This document shows, in pieces, positions 41,861 through 54,545 of a stretch of DNA of 64,000 nt (position 1 is its first letter; each line of letters opens with the position of its first letter). This DNA comes from Ursus arctos (taxonomy: Eukaryota > Chordata > Mammalia > Carnivora > Ursidae): the NCBI RefSeq assembly GCF_023065955.2, contig NW_026622997.1, positions 12,076,001 to 12,140,000 of the forward strand. Reading direction: 5' to 3'. Position numbers and translations under genes: made by a program. The notes under the pieces were generated by a model. That model saw nothing but the letters and a program-made list of their open reading frames with translations, did no database searches and had not been told where the DNA came from.

Positions 41861-42668
41861 CTGGTAATTTAATTACCCCCTATGTGGTCTTTCTGCTTGA
41901 TTTTTGTGCATATAAAGTGTTATTATGATGGCAGTCACATGTTTCCTTGCAATTTCTCCCTTCCCACCTTATTTTTGCCTTAACGTTTCTCCCAGTTAAG
42001 CCATACCCTGGGGCTTCCAGAAAACTAGCTCTGCTGGTTAGGGGTGGCCGCCACACGGATGCTAACTTCTTAGGGTAACTGTACGTGGTTATAATTTTCT
42101 TAAATTAAGATTTAGCTAATAGTGCATCTGAGTCTATAATGTAAGCAATTTTCTGAAAGTGTTTTTACTGGAGAAAGCACGCAACTACGTGGGAACTCTT
42201 TTAATTAATTACTTTTATGGTTGGTTACCCCTTCATTGCTTGTGTTTACAACCAATTTTCAGAAGTAATTTTTGCACTTCAAAATGAGCACACAAGGTCA
42301 GGAGAATGACTCAAAAACACAAGCTTACAAGAGCAGACTATCCATGCCATTTTAATTATTTCGGGTTGTACAAAAAGATTTTTGACTAAAGTAACTTACT
42401 CATTTTTTAGAACTTAGGCTTTTTTTTTTTTAATCAACCTTTTACTTCTCCACAATAGAATAAAAACAGACTTTTGGATATAAGGTAGTATTTTGACAGG
42501 CTCTGAATAGGCCAGTGGCCAGGAACTTTCTGAATCTAAGGTTGTGACTCTAATTTTGCAGGATTTTTTTTCCTTCTCTTAAAAATGAATCTTATCTATA
42601 ACAATGTTGCCTATTTTTAAAAAATCTAATCTCAGAAGTTATTCTTTAGGTCAAGAATTGTGATGAAT
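41861..42668. other. AT-rich unrecognised sequence
   Basis: No exon or repeat recognised. A poly-T run lies at about 42420-42432. Confidence 0.45.
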
Positions 42669-42834
42669 GGGGTGCCTGGGTGGCTCAGTCCATTAAGCCT
42701 CTGACTCTTGATTTTTGCTCAGGTCATGATCTCAGGGTCGTGAGATTGAGCCCTGCATCAAGGCTCCATGCTGGGCATAGAGCCTACTTGGCATTCTCTC
42801 TCTCCCTCTCCTTCTGCTTCCCCACCACCCCGTG

Positions 42835-42865
<31 letters not shown>

Positions 42866-42873
42866 AAAAAAAA
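42669..42873 (+). mobile_element. CAN-SINE, older copy (sense)
   Basis: GGGGTGCCTGGGTGGCTCAG, TTTGCTCAGGTCATGATCTC, GTGAGATTGAGCCCTGCATC, CT-rich body with a (CT)n end at about 42833-42856, then A-tail. No clear target duplication because the tail has expanded. Confidence 0.95.
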
Positions 42874-42971
42874 GAAGGAAGGAAGGAAGGAAAAGAAGAA
42901 AGAAGAAAGAAAGAAAGAAAGAAAGAAAAGAAAAGAAAAGAAAAGAAAAGAAAAGAAAAGAAAAGAAAAAA
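42857..42971 (+). repeat. A-rich (GGAA)/(GAAA)/(GAAAA) microsatellite
   Basis: Grows from the poly-A tail of the preceding SINE: poly-A, GGAA units, GAAA units, then about ten AAAAG units. Frames through it give only Lys/Arg/Glu runs. Confidence 0.97.
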
Positions 42972-43189
42972 TTATTATTAATAAAAAGTCACTGTGGATG
43001 GTTAGGATGGTGTCAGGGTTCTATAAAGACCTTCATAGTTCACCACATCCAGACCCTCAGACACAATCCATTCCCATCTCTTCTTTTTCAAAGAAAAGGG
43101 AGCAAGTAATCTGGTGACTTACCTCACTATTCCACACTGGAAACCAGAAAACCAGGGAGGTTGCAGTATCCGTGGTCTCGGGCTCTGAG

Positions 43190-43578
43190 TCAGTCGCCAG
43201 AGCCGCCATAACAAAGCACCATAGACTGGTTGGCTTAAACAACAGAAATCTATTTCTCACAGTTCCGGAGTCTGCAAGTCCAAGATCAGAGTGCCAGTCG
43301 CTTTGGCTCATGATGAGAATTCTCTTCCTGGCTTGCAGAAAGCTGCTTTCTTGGTGTGTCCTCACATAGTGGAGAGAGGGAGGGAGGAAGGGAGAGAGAG
43401 AGAGAGAGTTAATCCTTCTTTTTACAAGGGCACTAATCCCATCATGAAGGTCCACTCTCATGGTCTCACCTTAATTACCTCCCCAAGGCCCCATCTCCAA
43501 AGACACTCTCTTTAACAATGGGGGCTAGGCCTTCAACATATGAATTTGGGGGGCAACCCATTTCAGTCCATATCAACC
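43190..43578 (-). repeat. MLT1-type MaLR LTR (antisense)
   Basis: GAGCCGCCATAACAAAGCAC, CTGGTTGGCTTAAACAACAG, TTTCTCACAGTTCCGGAGTC, GTGTGTCCTCACATAGTGGA, a (GGGA)/(GA)n tract at about 43373-43408, TACAAGGGCACTAATCCCAT, TTCAACATATGAATTTGGGG, TTTCAGTCCATATCA. Well-preserved solo LTR. Confidence 0.95.
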
Positions 43579-43889
43579 TGCCTTAATTACCTTTCTTCTG
43601 GAATAGAATAGGAGCTCTGATTTTCCGGGACATATTCAGGAAGAGAATTCTTCTCAGTATCTTGGTTTTAATATCTGAAAAGTGATTCTTACCAGCAACT
43701 TCTCAGAAATGCCAAAGTTTATTTAGATAACAATTACATATCATGGAACACCGGATCTACTCTGATGTCTTAGATGTAGAAGTTAATCCGACATAGATTT
43801 TTAATGATTGTTACAATTTTTTGGAGAAATTATATCTATAAACCTATTCTTACTACCATTCAAAATTCCTTTTCACTTGTGGGGCCCAC

Positions 43890-43990
43890 TTAGTGTAGTG
43901 GCATGAGGTCTAGTCTACGCAGCTTCAAGATTGGGTTCTAGCTCTAGCTCTGGGACTTGCAAATCTAAGCTGTGAATTCTCCCACCTGAA
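43890..43990 (+). repeat. MIR fragment (sense)
   Basis: TAGTGGCATGAGGTCTAGTC, AAGATTGGGTTCTAGCTCTA and GCTCTGGGACTTGCAAATC approximate the MIR 5' and core order. Eroded. Confidence 0.5.
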
Positions 43991-46059
43991 AAGCTCCTTC
44001 TCTCCACATTACTTGGGAAAGAGGCATGAATGTCTTCCATCTGCTCTCAAGGTGTTGCTGTGGCGTCTTGGAGCTATGTGTCTGTCTTTTCTACTATAGA
44101 CTCCATTTTCTTCACCCTTGGTCTCAGTCTGGAATCCACTGACTGTGTGTGTGCACGTGTGTATCCGTGTACACGTGTGGTATAAAGGACACTGATTGAA
44201 CAGGATCTTTATTTTCAAGTGATAATGATCCAATATCAAGCAGCTTAGGGAAAGGGGGAATGTATTAATGCAGATAAGTAATGGTAGAAAGAGCGAGGTC
44301 CTCTCTTTCACTTCTTTTTACCCGCCATCATTTTCCTAAAATATTGTTCTCCTTAGTGTTAGAATCATGGGTAATGGTAGCACTGGGCACACATCTTTCC
44401 AACTTTTCCCTTTAAGAAGAAAGGGCTTCTTCTAACTAGGGAAGGGTTCTTATTGGCCTGGCTTGCATCCTGGTCCAGCTGGAAGAGCCTAGCTTGGGCC
44501 AAGAGCTTCCCCTGAACTCCGTGTGGCATGGGGTGGCACCATGAAGCACACAGGTGGACCACGTGTTAAGAGTAAAGGGATTTCCTCGAAGAAGAAAGGA
44601 GGACAAAGGCAAGATCGCCATGGGAATGATGAGCTGGGCAGTCACCTCATTTCTCAAACTGTTTCTACTACAGTGAGACAGGCTTCACACCCCTCTTGGT
44701 AGCTCTGTGGAGCTTGTCTTTACAGCCTTCCACACATAGATGTATGGATGGATCAGATTTTATTGGAGGGCTCGGAAAAACTCAAGGGAAGGACAACCTC
44801 TGGCAGAAAGAATTGCAAACCATATGCTGACGTTGCCTGGGGTGTGCAATTCTGAGGACAAGCGTGCCAAATGGTCAGCCTCCCACAAGGGACTTTGTTC
44901 TGATACACCGAGTTTCTGTGTGCGATCCTCAAATTCTGTACCATGTGCCTCCTTCCCCTAAGCTTCACCTTTACTCTCTCCCTGCCATTAGGAGAATGAG
45001 GGAAACCCTATGATGGGTTTATGTTATGCCCCAGGACCCACCTTTCTCATCTCAGCAGTACTTTCCCAGAGTCTTAGCCAGCCAGTCCAGAAATATCCCA
45101 GGGGCTCTGGGAGGATGGGCTATGGTGGTCTTTGCCACTCCAAGTCCCCCAGAGTTGTTCAGGCAGTGGACTTTGGTACTTCTGCTCCAAAATATCCTAT
45201 ATCAGACTCTTCTCGGACACTGTCATGGCAGACTTCTCAAGGTTGTTCTTTCTGCCCTGCCCACCAGCATGAGTTGTGGAAGTGCATATTTATTTTCCTG
45301 ATGGTCTAGCAGAAAGAAAGAGATTAATACTGTCCTCACAGTTCTGTAATTGCAAGGCCTACTTACTCACAATGAATGTTCACTTTGGATTTCAAATGGT
45401 TTCTCAGTGGGTCTGTTGGGGATAATAAACAGGCACATTACTCAGCCGTATTCAATGGCTGCTTCCCTGGCTACTAAAAAGACCTTGCCAATGTACTGAA
45501 TTTTCTGCTTAGAAAGGCTGGATTAACTTCTTAGATAAGGATCATGCTTCTTAATCTCTGTCTGGGGAAAAGAGTTGGGTTTTTTCTCTCCATTATGCAA
45601 GTGATTTTCCTTTGAGTATCCCCAGCAGGCTTGAAATTTTCTTTGAAGTTCATGGTTTATCATAAAATTAATGTAAATTTTGCATCCTACTCCATTATAT
45701 ATAAGTAACGTTTTAAATTACTTCTTATTGGGCTAAATATATTTTCTGAAAAGATGTGTCACATTCATCTTGTTACCCTCTTATTCTTGAGCTTTGAGTA
45801 ATTCTTGGCAATCACTTGAGAAGCCTGGTAATATGTCATTACAGCCTTACTACTCCCTCCCCTCCAATCTCTAACCTTCTGAAGCAACTTGGAGGAGACC
45901 AAGCCTTTGTAAAACTGAATTTTTGGGACATACAACCTCACCCAGATCTTAGAGGGTGATGAAGGGGAACAAACTTTGCAGACAAGCTCAGGACAGACAT
46001 TGGCACAAGCAACACCCATACTTTCTTTCAATCACTTTCTAGCTTGGGACTTCAACTTC
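43991..46059. other. Repeat-poor unrecognised region
   Basis: About 2 kb with no repeat or exon I recognise apart from an interrupted TG stretch at about 44139-44178. Overlapping two-phase frames at 45010-45309 are not convincing. Confidence 0.4.
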
Positions 46060-46505
46060 ATGTACTCACTGGCCCTTATGAATCACTGATTCAGATATTT
46101 CCCAACTGAATGTAGCACCACCAACTCCTGGTCAACTCCTGGGGCTCCTGGACTGGGTGTGCATGTGAGTCAGGACGTCCACACTCCTCTGGATCTGGTG
46201 GATGCATTTTGCTGCCCAGTATCCATTCACTTGTCTCTGATAACCACACCCCAGTATCACTCTGGGGAACCACCCCTAATCCGCTTTCCTTCCATTTACT
46301 TTTGGTTGTTTTGGCTCCTTTGAGTTGCAGAACATATGACTCAGGTCTGGCCAATCAGCATGTCTCAGTTCCCTGGCTAGGGACCCAATATGACTCAATC
46401 AGAGTGAATAAAATGAAATCCTATTGGGCTTAAAGCCTGGAAGATATACAATCTAGATCTTCTGTAGACATCTTGTGATCAGGAAGAGAGAGACTGTCTG
46501 AAAAT
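46060..46505 (+). repeat. Old interspersed repeat, family unassigned
   Basis: Contains GGATGCATTTTGCTGCCCAG, ATAACCACACCCCAGTATCA with CTCTGGGGAACCACCCC, GGTCTGGCCAATCAGCATGT, ACTCAATCAGAGTGAATAAA and GTCTGAAAATAAAGCCAAAA. The order agrees with a common mammalian repeat that I cannot name, and appears complementary to 38832-39336. Confidence 0.55.
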
Positions 46506-46686
46506 AAAGCCAAAACACAGAATAGATCATAGCCAGTAGACCATGTGATGAAGAGAAACTGGGTCCTGGCAACATTGTTTGGCATTTACACAAAGCTATG
46601 CTTGAAGCCATTACTACCCCTGAACTTTTCAGTTATCTTAGTTAATAAATTACATTTTTGGCTTAATCCTATTAGGGCTGGATTTG

Positions 46687-46716
46687 TGTGTGTGTGTGTG
46701 TTTGTGTGTGTGTGTC
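46687..46716 (+). repeat. (TG)n microsatellite
   Basis: Two TG blocks separated by TTTG. Confidence 0.95.
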
Positions 46717-46754
46717 TTTTGAAAATGAATTCTAACTCTATGTTCCATGTAAGC

Positions 46755-46840
46755 AGGATCTTGACTGTATCCACAGAACTGTGAACAATGGTTGACACAT
46801 AATAGGCACTCAAGAAATATTTGCAGAATAAATGAGTGAT
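46755..46840 (+). repeat. L2 LINE 3' end (sense)
   Basis: CTTGACTGTATCCACAGAAC, GTTGACACATAATAGGCACT, CAAGAAATATTTGCAGAATA and AATGAGTGA, the standard L2 end. Confidence 0.8.
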
Positions 46841-49655
46841 CGATGAATCAGGACCAGCAGTAAGAATTAGCCAGTAGCAGATTCTGAAATAGGGAATTGG
46901 CTGGGTCAATGCTGAATGGAAGTCAGAAGGAATTCTCTATCCCAGGCTATAAAGCTGACAATACTAATTAAGCAGTAATAAACATGCTGGCCATATTTTC
47001 ACCTGCTGTGTGTTGGCACTCACACCATGGACTACCAAAGGTAACACCAGGGTACTTGGTAGGAAGAATTCCAGGTGTTAGACTGTGCTGGATACTTTTT
47101 GTGGTTTCAGTGAGGGCTTACAATAAAAATACAAGCCTAAGCCAAGTACTGTTTGTGATTGCTTGATTTTGAAGACACTCTTCAGCCTAAATTCTTGTCA
47201 CTAAGAAAAGAGTCGATAGAGTATAGCTTTTAAGTTAGGCATAACCTCTTAAGACCATCTCAGATATGACTATGGAGGATAATGGGTAAAGAGATCTTCC
47301 AAGAAGGAGAAACCATGAGCCATGGGAGAAAACAGATGAGGGAGAACTTCCCAGGCTGTCCAGATTGGCTAACCAAGGATCAAAATCCAATGCCAGGAAG
47401 TAAGCCTTGTTATTCCTGTCCAGTGGAACATGATATTTGCTTTGGATTAGTGACCACTCAGTAATTTCCAATTCTTGCTTTTCCCAAATGGTTTTACGGC
47501 AGGTATCTCGTTCTTGCCCCACCATTGTGTATTGAGTGTGAGGGGTTGCTGAAACGATCATTTTGCCTTGATTGACAAGATTGCATATCTTCCAGAGATC
47601 CTGGGTTTGGTGCTGGATTAGAATTGGAATATCTCCTTTTGGAGAAGTGGTGTATGTATTTTAAGGAGGTGCAGGGACTTTGCAAGATATGGGAGGAAGC
47701 ATGCATGCCTGTGCATGTGTGTGTGTGTTCTGAGAAGCCCAGAAGAGTGAACTGTAATGGACTTTAGTTGTATTTTGCCACCCAGCAACCTTTTACCTTT
47801 ATTCTGACAACCATACGAGTTTTCCCTCTGGGAAACCATCCCTTACCCATTCCGTTGATTACATATCCACATATAGATTTGGCTCATCCAATTCCCTATC
47901 TGCATGTGATCCAGACAAAGTGAAATAAACATGATGAGCTTTCTGGAACCTCTGGGGAAGATATTTTGCTGTTTCTAGTGGCAGTTGAAGCTTAAAGAAG
48001 AGAAGACATGGAACTTCTACAGTCACCTTACGACCACAGAGGGAGATCTTATTTGAGGATAAAGCCAACCTATGGAGGACAGTAGAACCAAGACAAAAGA
48101 CAGTAATGCTGGATCTTGATGTTAGGTTTGAAATCCCCACATTGCAGTTAGTGTCTAAAGTCAAAATTCTGTCCTTAGACTTTTCAGGTCAATGAGCCAA
48201 TATGTTCTCATTTATCAAAATACATGTTTTGTTGGATTTTGTGCCATTTTTCAACTGGAGGGGTTTTAACTGATGCACCAGACAAGTATCCACACCCTGG
48301 AGAGGCCCTGAAGGAGACGCTCTGCAAGGAGAGCCTGAGACAAGAACTCGCTCAGGGGCACATAGTTTACTTGGATGGTGATTCCAGGCAGTAGAAACGA
48401 GAGAGGAGGGAGAGGGAGACAGGAAGCGTCAATCCCCTGGGGATTCTTTGAGGATCTGTGTGGGATGCAACTCAAAATTGTCCCACCAGGAGACAGGGGG
48501 AGCTATGACATTTATATACTGGTCCCTGTCTGAGTTATTTGAGGGCTGTCCCCAGGAATCTTAACCCAGTGTGCATATGGATTACAGAGAGCTGAAGCTC
48601 AGCAGATTTCCATAGTTTTAGAGAAATCTCAAAGTCAGCAAAGCAGAGGGACCCTGAGAAAGGCACTTGGTGTGGGATGTCAGCAGTATGCACCGAACTG
48701 TCCATCACAGATGCACTGAAACTAGATGGGCCAGAGGGATGTGGTATTGATGTGCCAGAAGCATCGACTAAAAGATCCATTCCCCATTTTTTCCTTTCAA
48801 GTTTCTCTAATAACAGACCTCTTTAAATCAACTACAGGAATTAAAGAACCTGCTCTCACCTACCTTGGGCTTAGCCTATTCCAATGCAACTCTTACAAAT
48901 CAACAAATTGATGTCTCCAGTGCCACGGTGGTACACCAGAGCAATACCAACACCAACACCGGAACAATTTACTACTGGCCCCTACACCTGCTTCTCAAAG
49001 AGGCTGGTTTGACCAAGGTAAATTTACCAGCGGGATATAAGACATTTCTAAAAATCAAAAACTTCTAAGCAGCGAAGACCCAAACTTGGATGGATCCAGA
49101 ACTCAATGAACATGGAATCTGACTATTCTCTTAGGAGGAAGGTGACATAAACCAGGACAGCTAAAGCTCACAGTTGATAAAGTGAGTCCAATCCTTGACA
49201 TATTTGAATTCCAAATCTAATCTGTGCTAATATAGGCTGGAAACCAGGTCAAGAGGTATTACATCATAATGTGGGGAGATAACCTGAGGACTTCTGTCTT
49301 AGGCTCCCCCTTCCTCCTGGAAAAATATCATATAACAAATGTCTCTTCCTTAGAGCCTACAGATAACTGTGTATGCCTAGATGTAGAGTAACTATTCAGT
49401 AAATTTAAAAATTATTTTTGGGGCTAACTTGGCTGACAACTGGTTTGCCAACCAAATATATCTGTTCTTGTTTTGTCCTTTAGATAAGTCTGAAAAGGGA
49501 GTGTATACGAAATCTGTAGACCAATGGGATCATTACTTCATTTGGTATGGGCCTTGAGGCCTCCAAACAGCAATGCTGTGATAATTGAACTTTGGGGTAT
49601 AGAAGTCCTCCTTGGGTAAATGGCCAGGGGGATAGCCGACAGGGAAGAGACTGAT
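46841..49655. other. Repeat-poor unrecognised region
   Basis: About 2.8 kb without a recognised repeat or exon. Longest frames are 108 codons (47235-47561, -) and 101 codons (47859-48164, -), with no domain. Very old transposon material cannot be excluded. Confidence 0.4.
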
Positions 49656-49715
49656 TATGAGTGTGAGTGGATGTGTGTTAAAGCAAGATCTTTGTTTTGT
49701 TTTTCTTTTTGTTTT

Positions 49716-49941
49716 GTTAAAGAGTTTATTTATTTGTTTATTTATTTAGTTGAGACAGAGAAAGTGAGAGAGAGAGCATGAGCAGGGTGGAGGGGCAGAG
49801 GGAGAAGGAGGAGCAAAGGAAGAGGGAGAAGCAGACTCCCCGCTGAGCAGGGAGACTGATGCGGGACTCGATCCCAGGACCCTGAGATCATGTCCTGGGC
49901 TGAAGGCAGACGCTTAACCAACTGAGACACTCAGGTGCCCT
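49716..49941 (-). mobile_element. CAN-SINE (antisense)
   Basis: GTTAAAGAGTTTATTTATTT, GAGACAGAGAAAGTGAGAGA, body with GGGACTCGATCCCAGGACCC, CTGAAGGCAGACGCTTAACC and head AACTGAGACACTCAGGTGCC. Flanking sequence shares GTGTGTTAAAGCAAG on both sides (about 49673-49687 and 49980-49994), with a GT expansion on the right. Confidence 0.95.
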
Positions 49942-49945
49942 TATC

Positions 49946-49987
49946 CGTGTGTGTGTGCGTGTGCGTGTGTTTGTGCGTGTGTGTGTT
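49946..49987 (+). repeat. (GT)n/(GC) microsatellite
   Basis: Alternating GTGTGT and GCGTGT units just right of the SINE. Confidence 0.95.
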
Positions 49988-49994
49988 AAAGCAA

Positions 49995-52319
49995 GCTCTT
50001 CCCCTGAGCAGACTATTAGGCCACCTCCTACCCAGACAATCGATCACTGGTAGCCAAGCCTTTCCAGATGTCACTGCTAAAGGAGTAGACATGGCCACTT
50101 GATTGTATCTCTTTTCTTTCTTTCCTGTTCTTTGCTTAACTATTTGAATATTTTGGCCTTTAAATGGCCTTTAAAAGTAAAAGCAGTGGCATTTTGTCAT
50201 GAGAGTTGTTTTGTCTTTAGTCAAAAATACCTTTTCATGAAATAGAAGTATACGGTGTCTCTTGTATTACTTTACAAGATTAAATTGCTTCTGTTCTCTG
50301 TCCCTTCTAAAGAAAGAGTAAGGAAGGGCAGAGGTCTCTTCAAGCCAAGAGATCCATCACCACCCATCCCCAATTTTAAGCATTTAAGCTCCCCATTTCA
50401 AGTCCTGAAAATACTCTTCTATATCCTCCAAAGGACCCAACACTCAGGAAGGACTTCTTCTGCCAAATGACCAGTTAACATACCAGGGAAAGGAGAGCCC
50501 AGACCTCAGAGTTGCACTTTGGCTAAGACCCTACTCTGCAAAATATTGATCATGATCTGCAGAAACTTCTGGAAGCCTTGCATATAGGACGATGCCCTTT
50601 GTCATAATAACTGTGATATTTTTACCTAGGACAATAGAAGACCCAGAGGGTTAGCTTCATTCCTGATTCCTGAACTCTGTTGGCAATATCCACATGGACT
50701 CCATGCTACTTCCTGGGCCAACAAGAATACTTAGTATTGTCAGACACTTCCAAAGATGGCTTATATTATGCCCTGTGCTGGTTCTCCATCCATTCCAGTT
50801 ACAGCCACATATAAACAGATACAAGATTCTGCCTTACAGACAATCCCAGCCATCTTATCATGGCCTACGGTTTATATCCTGGTTCTGAAAAGTACTAGCC
50901 AAATTCCACCATGTCCTTCAATACATCCTGGAAGAATATTTCAATACCTATATTTATGATAGACACAGAATGAGACAGAGATTCTCTGTAACACAGAATT
51001 TTGTAGGCCAACCAAGACAAGCTGAAGCAAACCCTTTAGGCCCCCCAAGAAGCTGTTCAAAGCACAGGCTCCAGAAATAGGAGAGATTATTTTAACAGGA
51101 GATGCTGCTGACTTTCCCAAGGACATACCTATACAACCTGCCTCTGCTGAAAGTGAAAGACTGTTGCCAAGGATGACTTGCATTGTGGAGGCAATAAACC
51201 CGACTGCACGCTGCGTGATCCATTTTCTCCTCTTTTTTGCTAGTCCCCACCCTCCACTCCTTATTCTTTTTTTCATCTCTGTGGAATCAGCATGCACATT
51301 GGGGAAACAAATGAAACTCTAGTTCTATTAGCACGCTGGCATAGGCATATAGTAGGGATCGACAAATATTCGATTAATATATGAAGATATGTTTGCATAC
51401 ATATTTTCGGCAGATATTTATAACATTCCTAGGCATCTAGTGCTTTAATCAAAATGTACCTCCCCTCATTACATTTGGAGCACTCTCTTAAAACTCGGAA
51501 TTTATCTGGGATTCTGGATTGTATTTTCCACCTAAAGGCTGCCCTGAGTGTATTACTCATCGTTTGTGCCCGAGCCAGGGGAAAACAATGCAGGGTTCCA
51601 TTAGAGGCATGTCTCTCAAAAGCACTAAAACTCAAGACTTCCACTTTGGGTTGCATCTTCTTGAAAGCAATTCTATTTGGTTTTATAGGTGCTCATTTTT
51701 GGTTTTAGATACAAGAAATACGAACTAAAAGTAGGAGAATCAAGCACATCTGCTTCATAAGCAGAGAAGTTTAGTAACTATCAACATAGAAGAGAATTTA
51801 GATTGGCTTCTTCAGTTCAGAAAGATCTTCCACGCCAATAGTCATTGTATTTAATCATTTAATTCATCCGATAATTTCCCAGACTGTCTTCATTACATTT
51901 GCCTCGCATTTGACTTGCTTTTGGCTTAATTTTCTTTTTGTTGGCATAGTTTCGCTGAAACTAATTTCTAGATTTTCCTATCGCCTTCCTCAAATTCAGA
52001 CTATGGGCTGAGCAGAAGGTGGAATTAATTAACTGTTATATTCCCTAAATATCTCTAAACTGTGCCCTCAGCTAATGACAGATACCATGAATATGTCTCC
52101 TACCAATGAGTGATCCTGTACTTGGGGAGGAATGTGTTCTTCTCTCCTTTTTCCGGATGGGTTTGGCTGTTCAGTTCAAAAAGATAAGATGTAGATGACC
52201 AGGGACCTGCCTAAAATAGAAAGGCCAAATGAGCAGAATGGGTCTTAATGTCCAACTTGGCAATTAAAGAATTTAATCGTTAAGCTCAGGGGAGATGCTA
52301 CTAGTATTTAGGCAAGAAG
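49995..52319. other. Repeat-poor unrecognised region
   Basis: About 2.3 kb with no repeat or exon recognised. The 118-codon minus frame at 50941-51297 has no domain. Confidence 0.4.
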
Positions 52320-52455
52320 GTTCTTTGGTGTGAGGGATTGTCCTATGCATTGTGGGATGTATAGCCTTTCTGGGCTCCTCCCAGTTAAAGTGACAACCCA
52401 AACTGTTCGCACTCCTCTCAAACCCCTCATCTGGTTGAGGAGTGCTATAGGAATG
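52320..52455. repeat. Probable MER20-type hAT fragment
   Basis: GTGAGGGATTGTCCTATGCA with TTGTGGGATGTATAGCCTTT, GTGACAACCCAAACTGTTCG and CATCTGGTTGAGGAGTGCTA follow the order of a short non-autonomous hAT-Charlie element. Diverged, so the family is tentative. Confidence 0.6.
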
Positions 52456-53750
52456 AGGACTTGCTTTCTAGAGAGTGTCTGGGGGTTTCATGGCAAATCT
52501 CTACTTACCTTCATGAAGAATCCTGAAGGTAAGGCAACAAATAATGCCCTCACTCTCCATTACAAGTAGCTCATTCTGCAGGATATGACTTGGACTTTAG
52601 ATTGGCCAAGCTCTTGATCCAAGCCCAGATGCTCCAGAAAATTCTCCAAAGGGTTGGTAGATGCCTAGTCTCATTTTAAGGCTTGACTTTGGCTCTAAAG
52701 TTTATCCTAAGCTATTCTGCTTCTGGGGATTGGAAATAGATTCAGAGTGCTGGGCACTATTATCCATAATTTTCTTTTTGTCGCTCTTCAGGCATCGTAG
52801 TATTGACCAGATGAGCTGTGTTATATGGAGGGGGAAAAGATCCTGTCTTTGTTAGGCTAAAAAAAATTTCTAAAACCAATGAAAACTCAAGGAACCAAAT
52901 GCTTATTATATGTGAGTATCACAGTAAAGCATTGTTTTAGAATGTTGTTGACACAGGTCTTGGGACTGTGTGTTCATAAACATAGTGCTCTCGTGGGTGG
53001 AAGAAAATTCCAATCTAGGTTATTTTTAGAGAAAATTGTAGTTCTTTGTTTCTCCTAAAATAGAAAGGATCATATTTTCAATGCCTTTGTGGCTGTATCA
53101 TGTTAATGAGGATAGTAAAATTATGTGGTCCTAACTGGTTAGACACAGGACTCGTAGGACAGGCAGGTGGCAAGCACACTCATGTTCCTTCCTAAAAGAG
53201 TGAACACTTTTTGTTGATTATGTCTAGCACACTGCTAAGTGTGGAAGGAATACAAAAAAGTTACATACGATACATTTATTTCTTCCCACCAGGAGTTCCA
53301 ATGAGCCACATCCACACAAGGGACAGTAAAGAATCAAAGGCAGTTTGGGATATGTGCCACCAAGGCGGTCACTGTGGCATTGTTCAGAAAACCTTCTGTT
53401 GGCCATATCACAGTCGCTTTATCTCCAAGCCACATGCCCATACCTCCCCCATTCGTATAGTCTGCGTGCGGATCTCAACTCTGCATCTGTAGGAGTCTTT
53501 CCAACCTACGTGTCTAATGAAATCTAATGTTTTGGGATAAAAGCTTCTGCAAGATAGTGATTTTTTCCAAATAAATGCAGACTTGAACTTTCTGAGCACA
53601 TCTGGAAATGCATCCTTTGGAACAGTCACATTTCTTAGATAGCTATGGGTTCAGTCCTTTGAGGGGCAGGGTGGGACACTCTGTCCACTTTGTTATCTTG
53701 AAAATGATTAACCACTTTTGATTCAGGCTTTCTAGTCAACTTCAATCCCT
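52456..53750. other. Unrecognised sequence
   Basis: No repeat or exon recognised. Frames up to 93 codons (53211-53492) lack domains. Confidence 0.4.
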
Positions 53751-53754
53751 TTTC

Positions 53755-53850
53755 AAATCAGCAAGCATTTATTGAATGGCAGTTGGGGGTAACACAGCTA
53801 TGGAGGACATAAGAACTAGTGAGTGAGGCTCTACCCTTCCAGGGTTATAG
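53755..53850 (-). repeat. Possible L2 scrap (antisense)
   Basis: AGCAAGCATTTATTGAATGG, AACACAGCTATGGAGGACAT and GGCTCTACCCTTCCAGGGTT loosely follow antisense L2 order. Low certainty. Confidence 0.4.
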
Positions 53851-53851
53851 A

Positions 53852-53960
53852 TTAGTGGTTCTGAACCCTGACTGTCTATCAGGAACATCTGGCAAATCTC
53901 AAAAATATTCAGAGCTGCCTAATATGATTCTCTGACAGTAGGACCCAGACATCATTTTAT
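53852..53960 (+). repeat. MER5-type hAT-Charlie fragment
   Basis: TAGTGGTTCTGAACCCTGAC, CTATCAGGAACATCTGGCAA, GATTCTCTGACAGTAGGACC and CAGACATC match the first two thirds of MER5-like elements. A SINE follows just to the right. Confidence 0.75.
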
Positions 53961-53975
53961 TTTATTCAATTAATT

Positions 53976-54140
53976 AATTTTTTAAAGATTTTATTTAAGT
54001 ATTTGATAGAGACCATGAGTGGGGGTAGAAGCAGAGGGAGAAGTGGGTTCCCCTCTAAGCAGGGACTCAATCCCAGGACCCTGAGATCATGACCTGAGCC
54101 CAAGGCAGATGTGTAACCGACTGAGCCACCCAGGCACCCC
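53976..54140 (-). mobile_element. CAN-SINE (antisense)
   Basis: TTTTTAAAGATTTTATTTAA, GATAGAGACCATGAGTGGGG, ACTCAATCCCAGGACCCTGA, TGACCTGAGCCCAAGGCAG, head AGCCACCCAGGCACCCC. Short target copies CAATTAATT at 53967-53975 and 54141-54149. Confidence 0.95.
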
Positions 54141-54149
54141 CAATTAATT

Positions 54150-54545
54150 TCTTTACTGTATGACCTCAATTATATTTGGCATCTAAAAATACCCTGAATT
54201 CATAGAACTCAGAGAACACATTGGCAGTTGCCATAGGTATGGGATATGGGTGAAGGTGGCCAAAATGTACAAACTTGCATTTATAAGATAAGGAAGTCCT
54301 GGGGATATAATATACAACATGGTGAATATAGTTATACTTCATTGTATATTTGAAAGCAGCTAAGAGAATAGATCTTCAAAGTTCTTATGACAAGAAAAAA
54401 AACTGTAGCTATGTGCAGTGATGGATGTTAACCAAACTTATTTTGCAATCATTTTGTTATTTATACATGTAACAAATTATTATGTCATGTATCTAATGTT
54501 GTTACACAATATTGTATGTCAATTATATCTGTTTAAAAATTTTTT
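54150..54545 (+). repeat. L1 3' end (sense)
   Basis: TGTATGACCTCAATTATATT, AACTCAGAGAACACATTGGC, GGTGAAGGTGGCCAAAATG, AGAGAATAGATCTTCAAAGT, ATGTGCAGTGATGGATGTTA and TATGTCAATTATATCTGTTT with A/T tail. 3' UTR of an old mammalian L1. Confidence 0.9.

Noticed and set aside
42680..43117. A 145-codon plus-strand frame
   Set aside because: It is SINE body, poly-A and GAAA repeat in translation.
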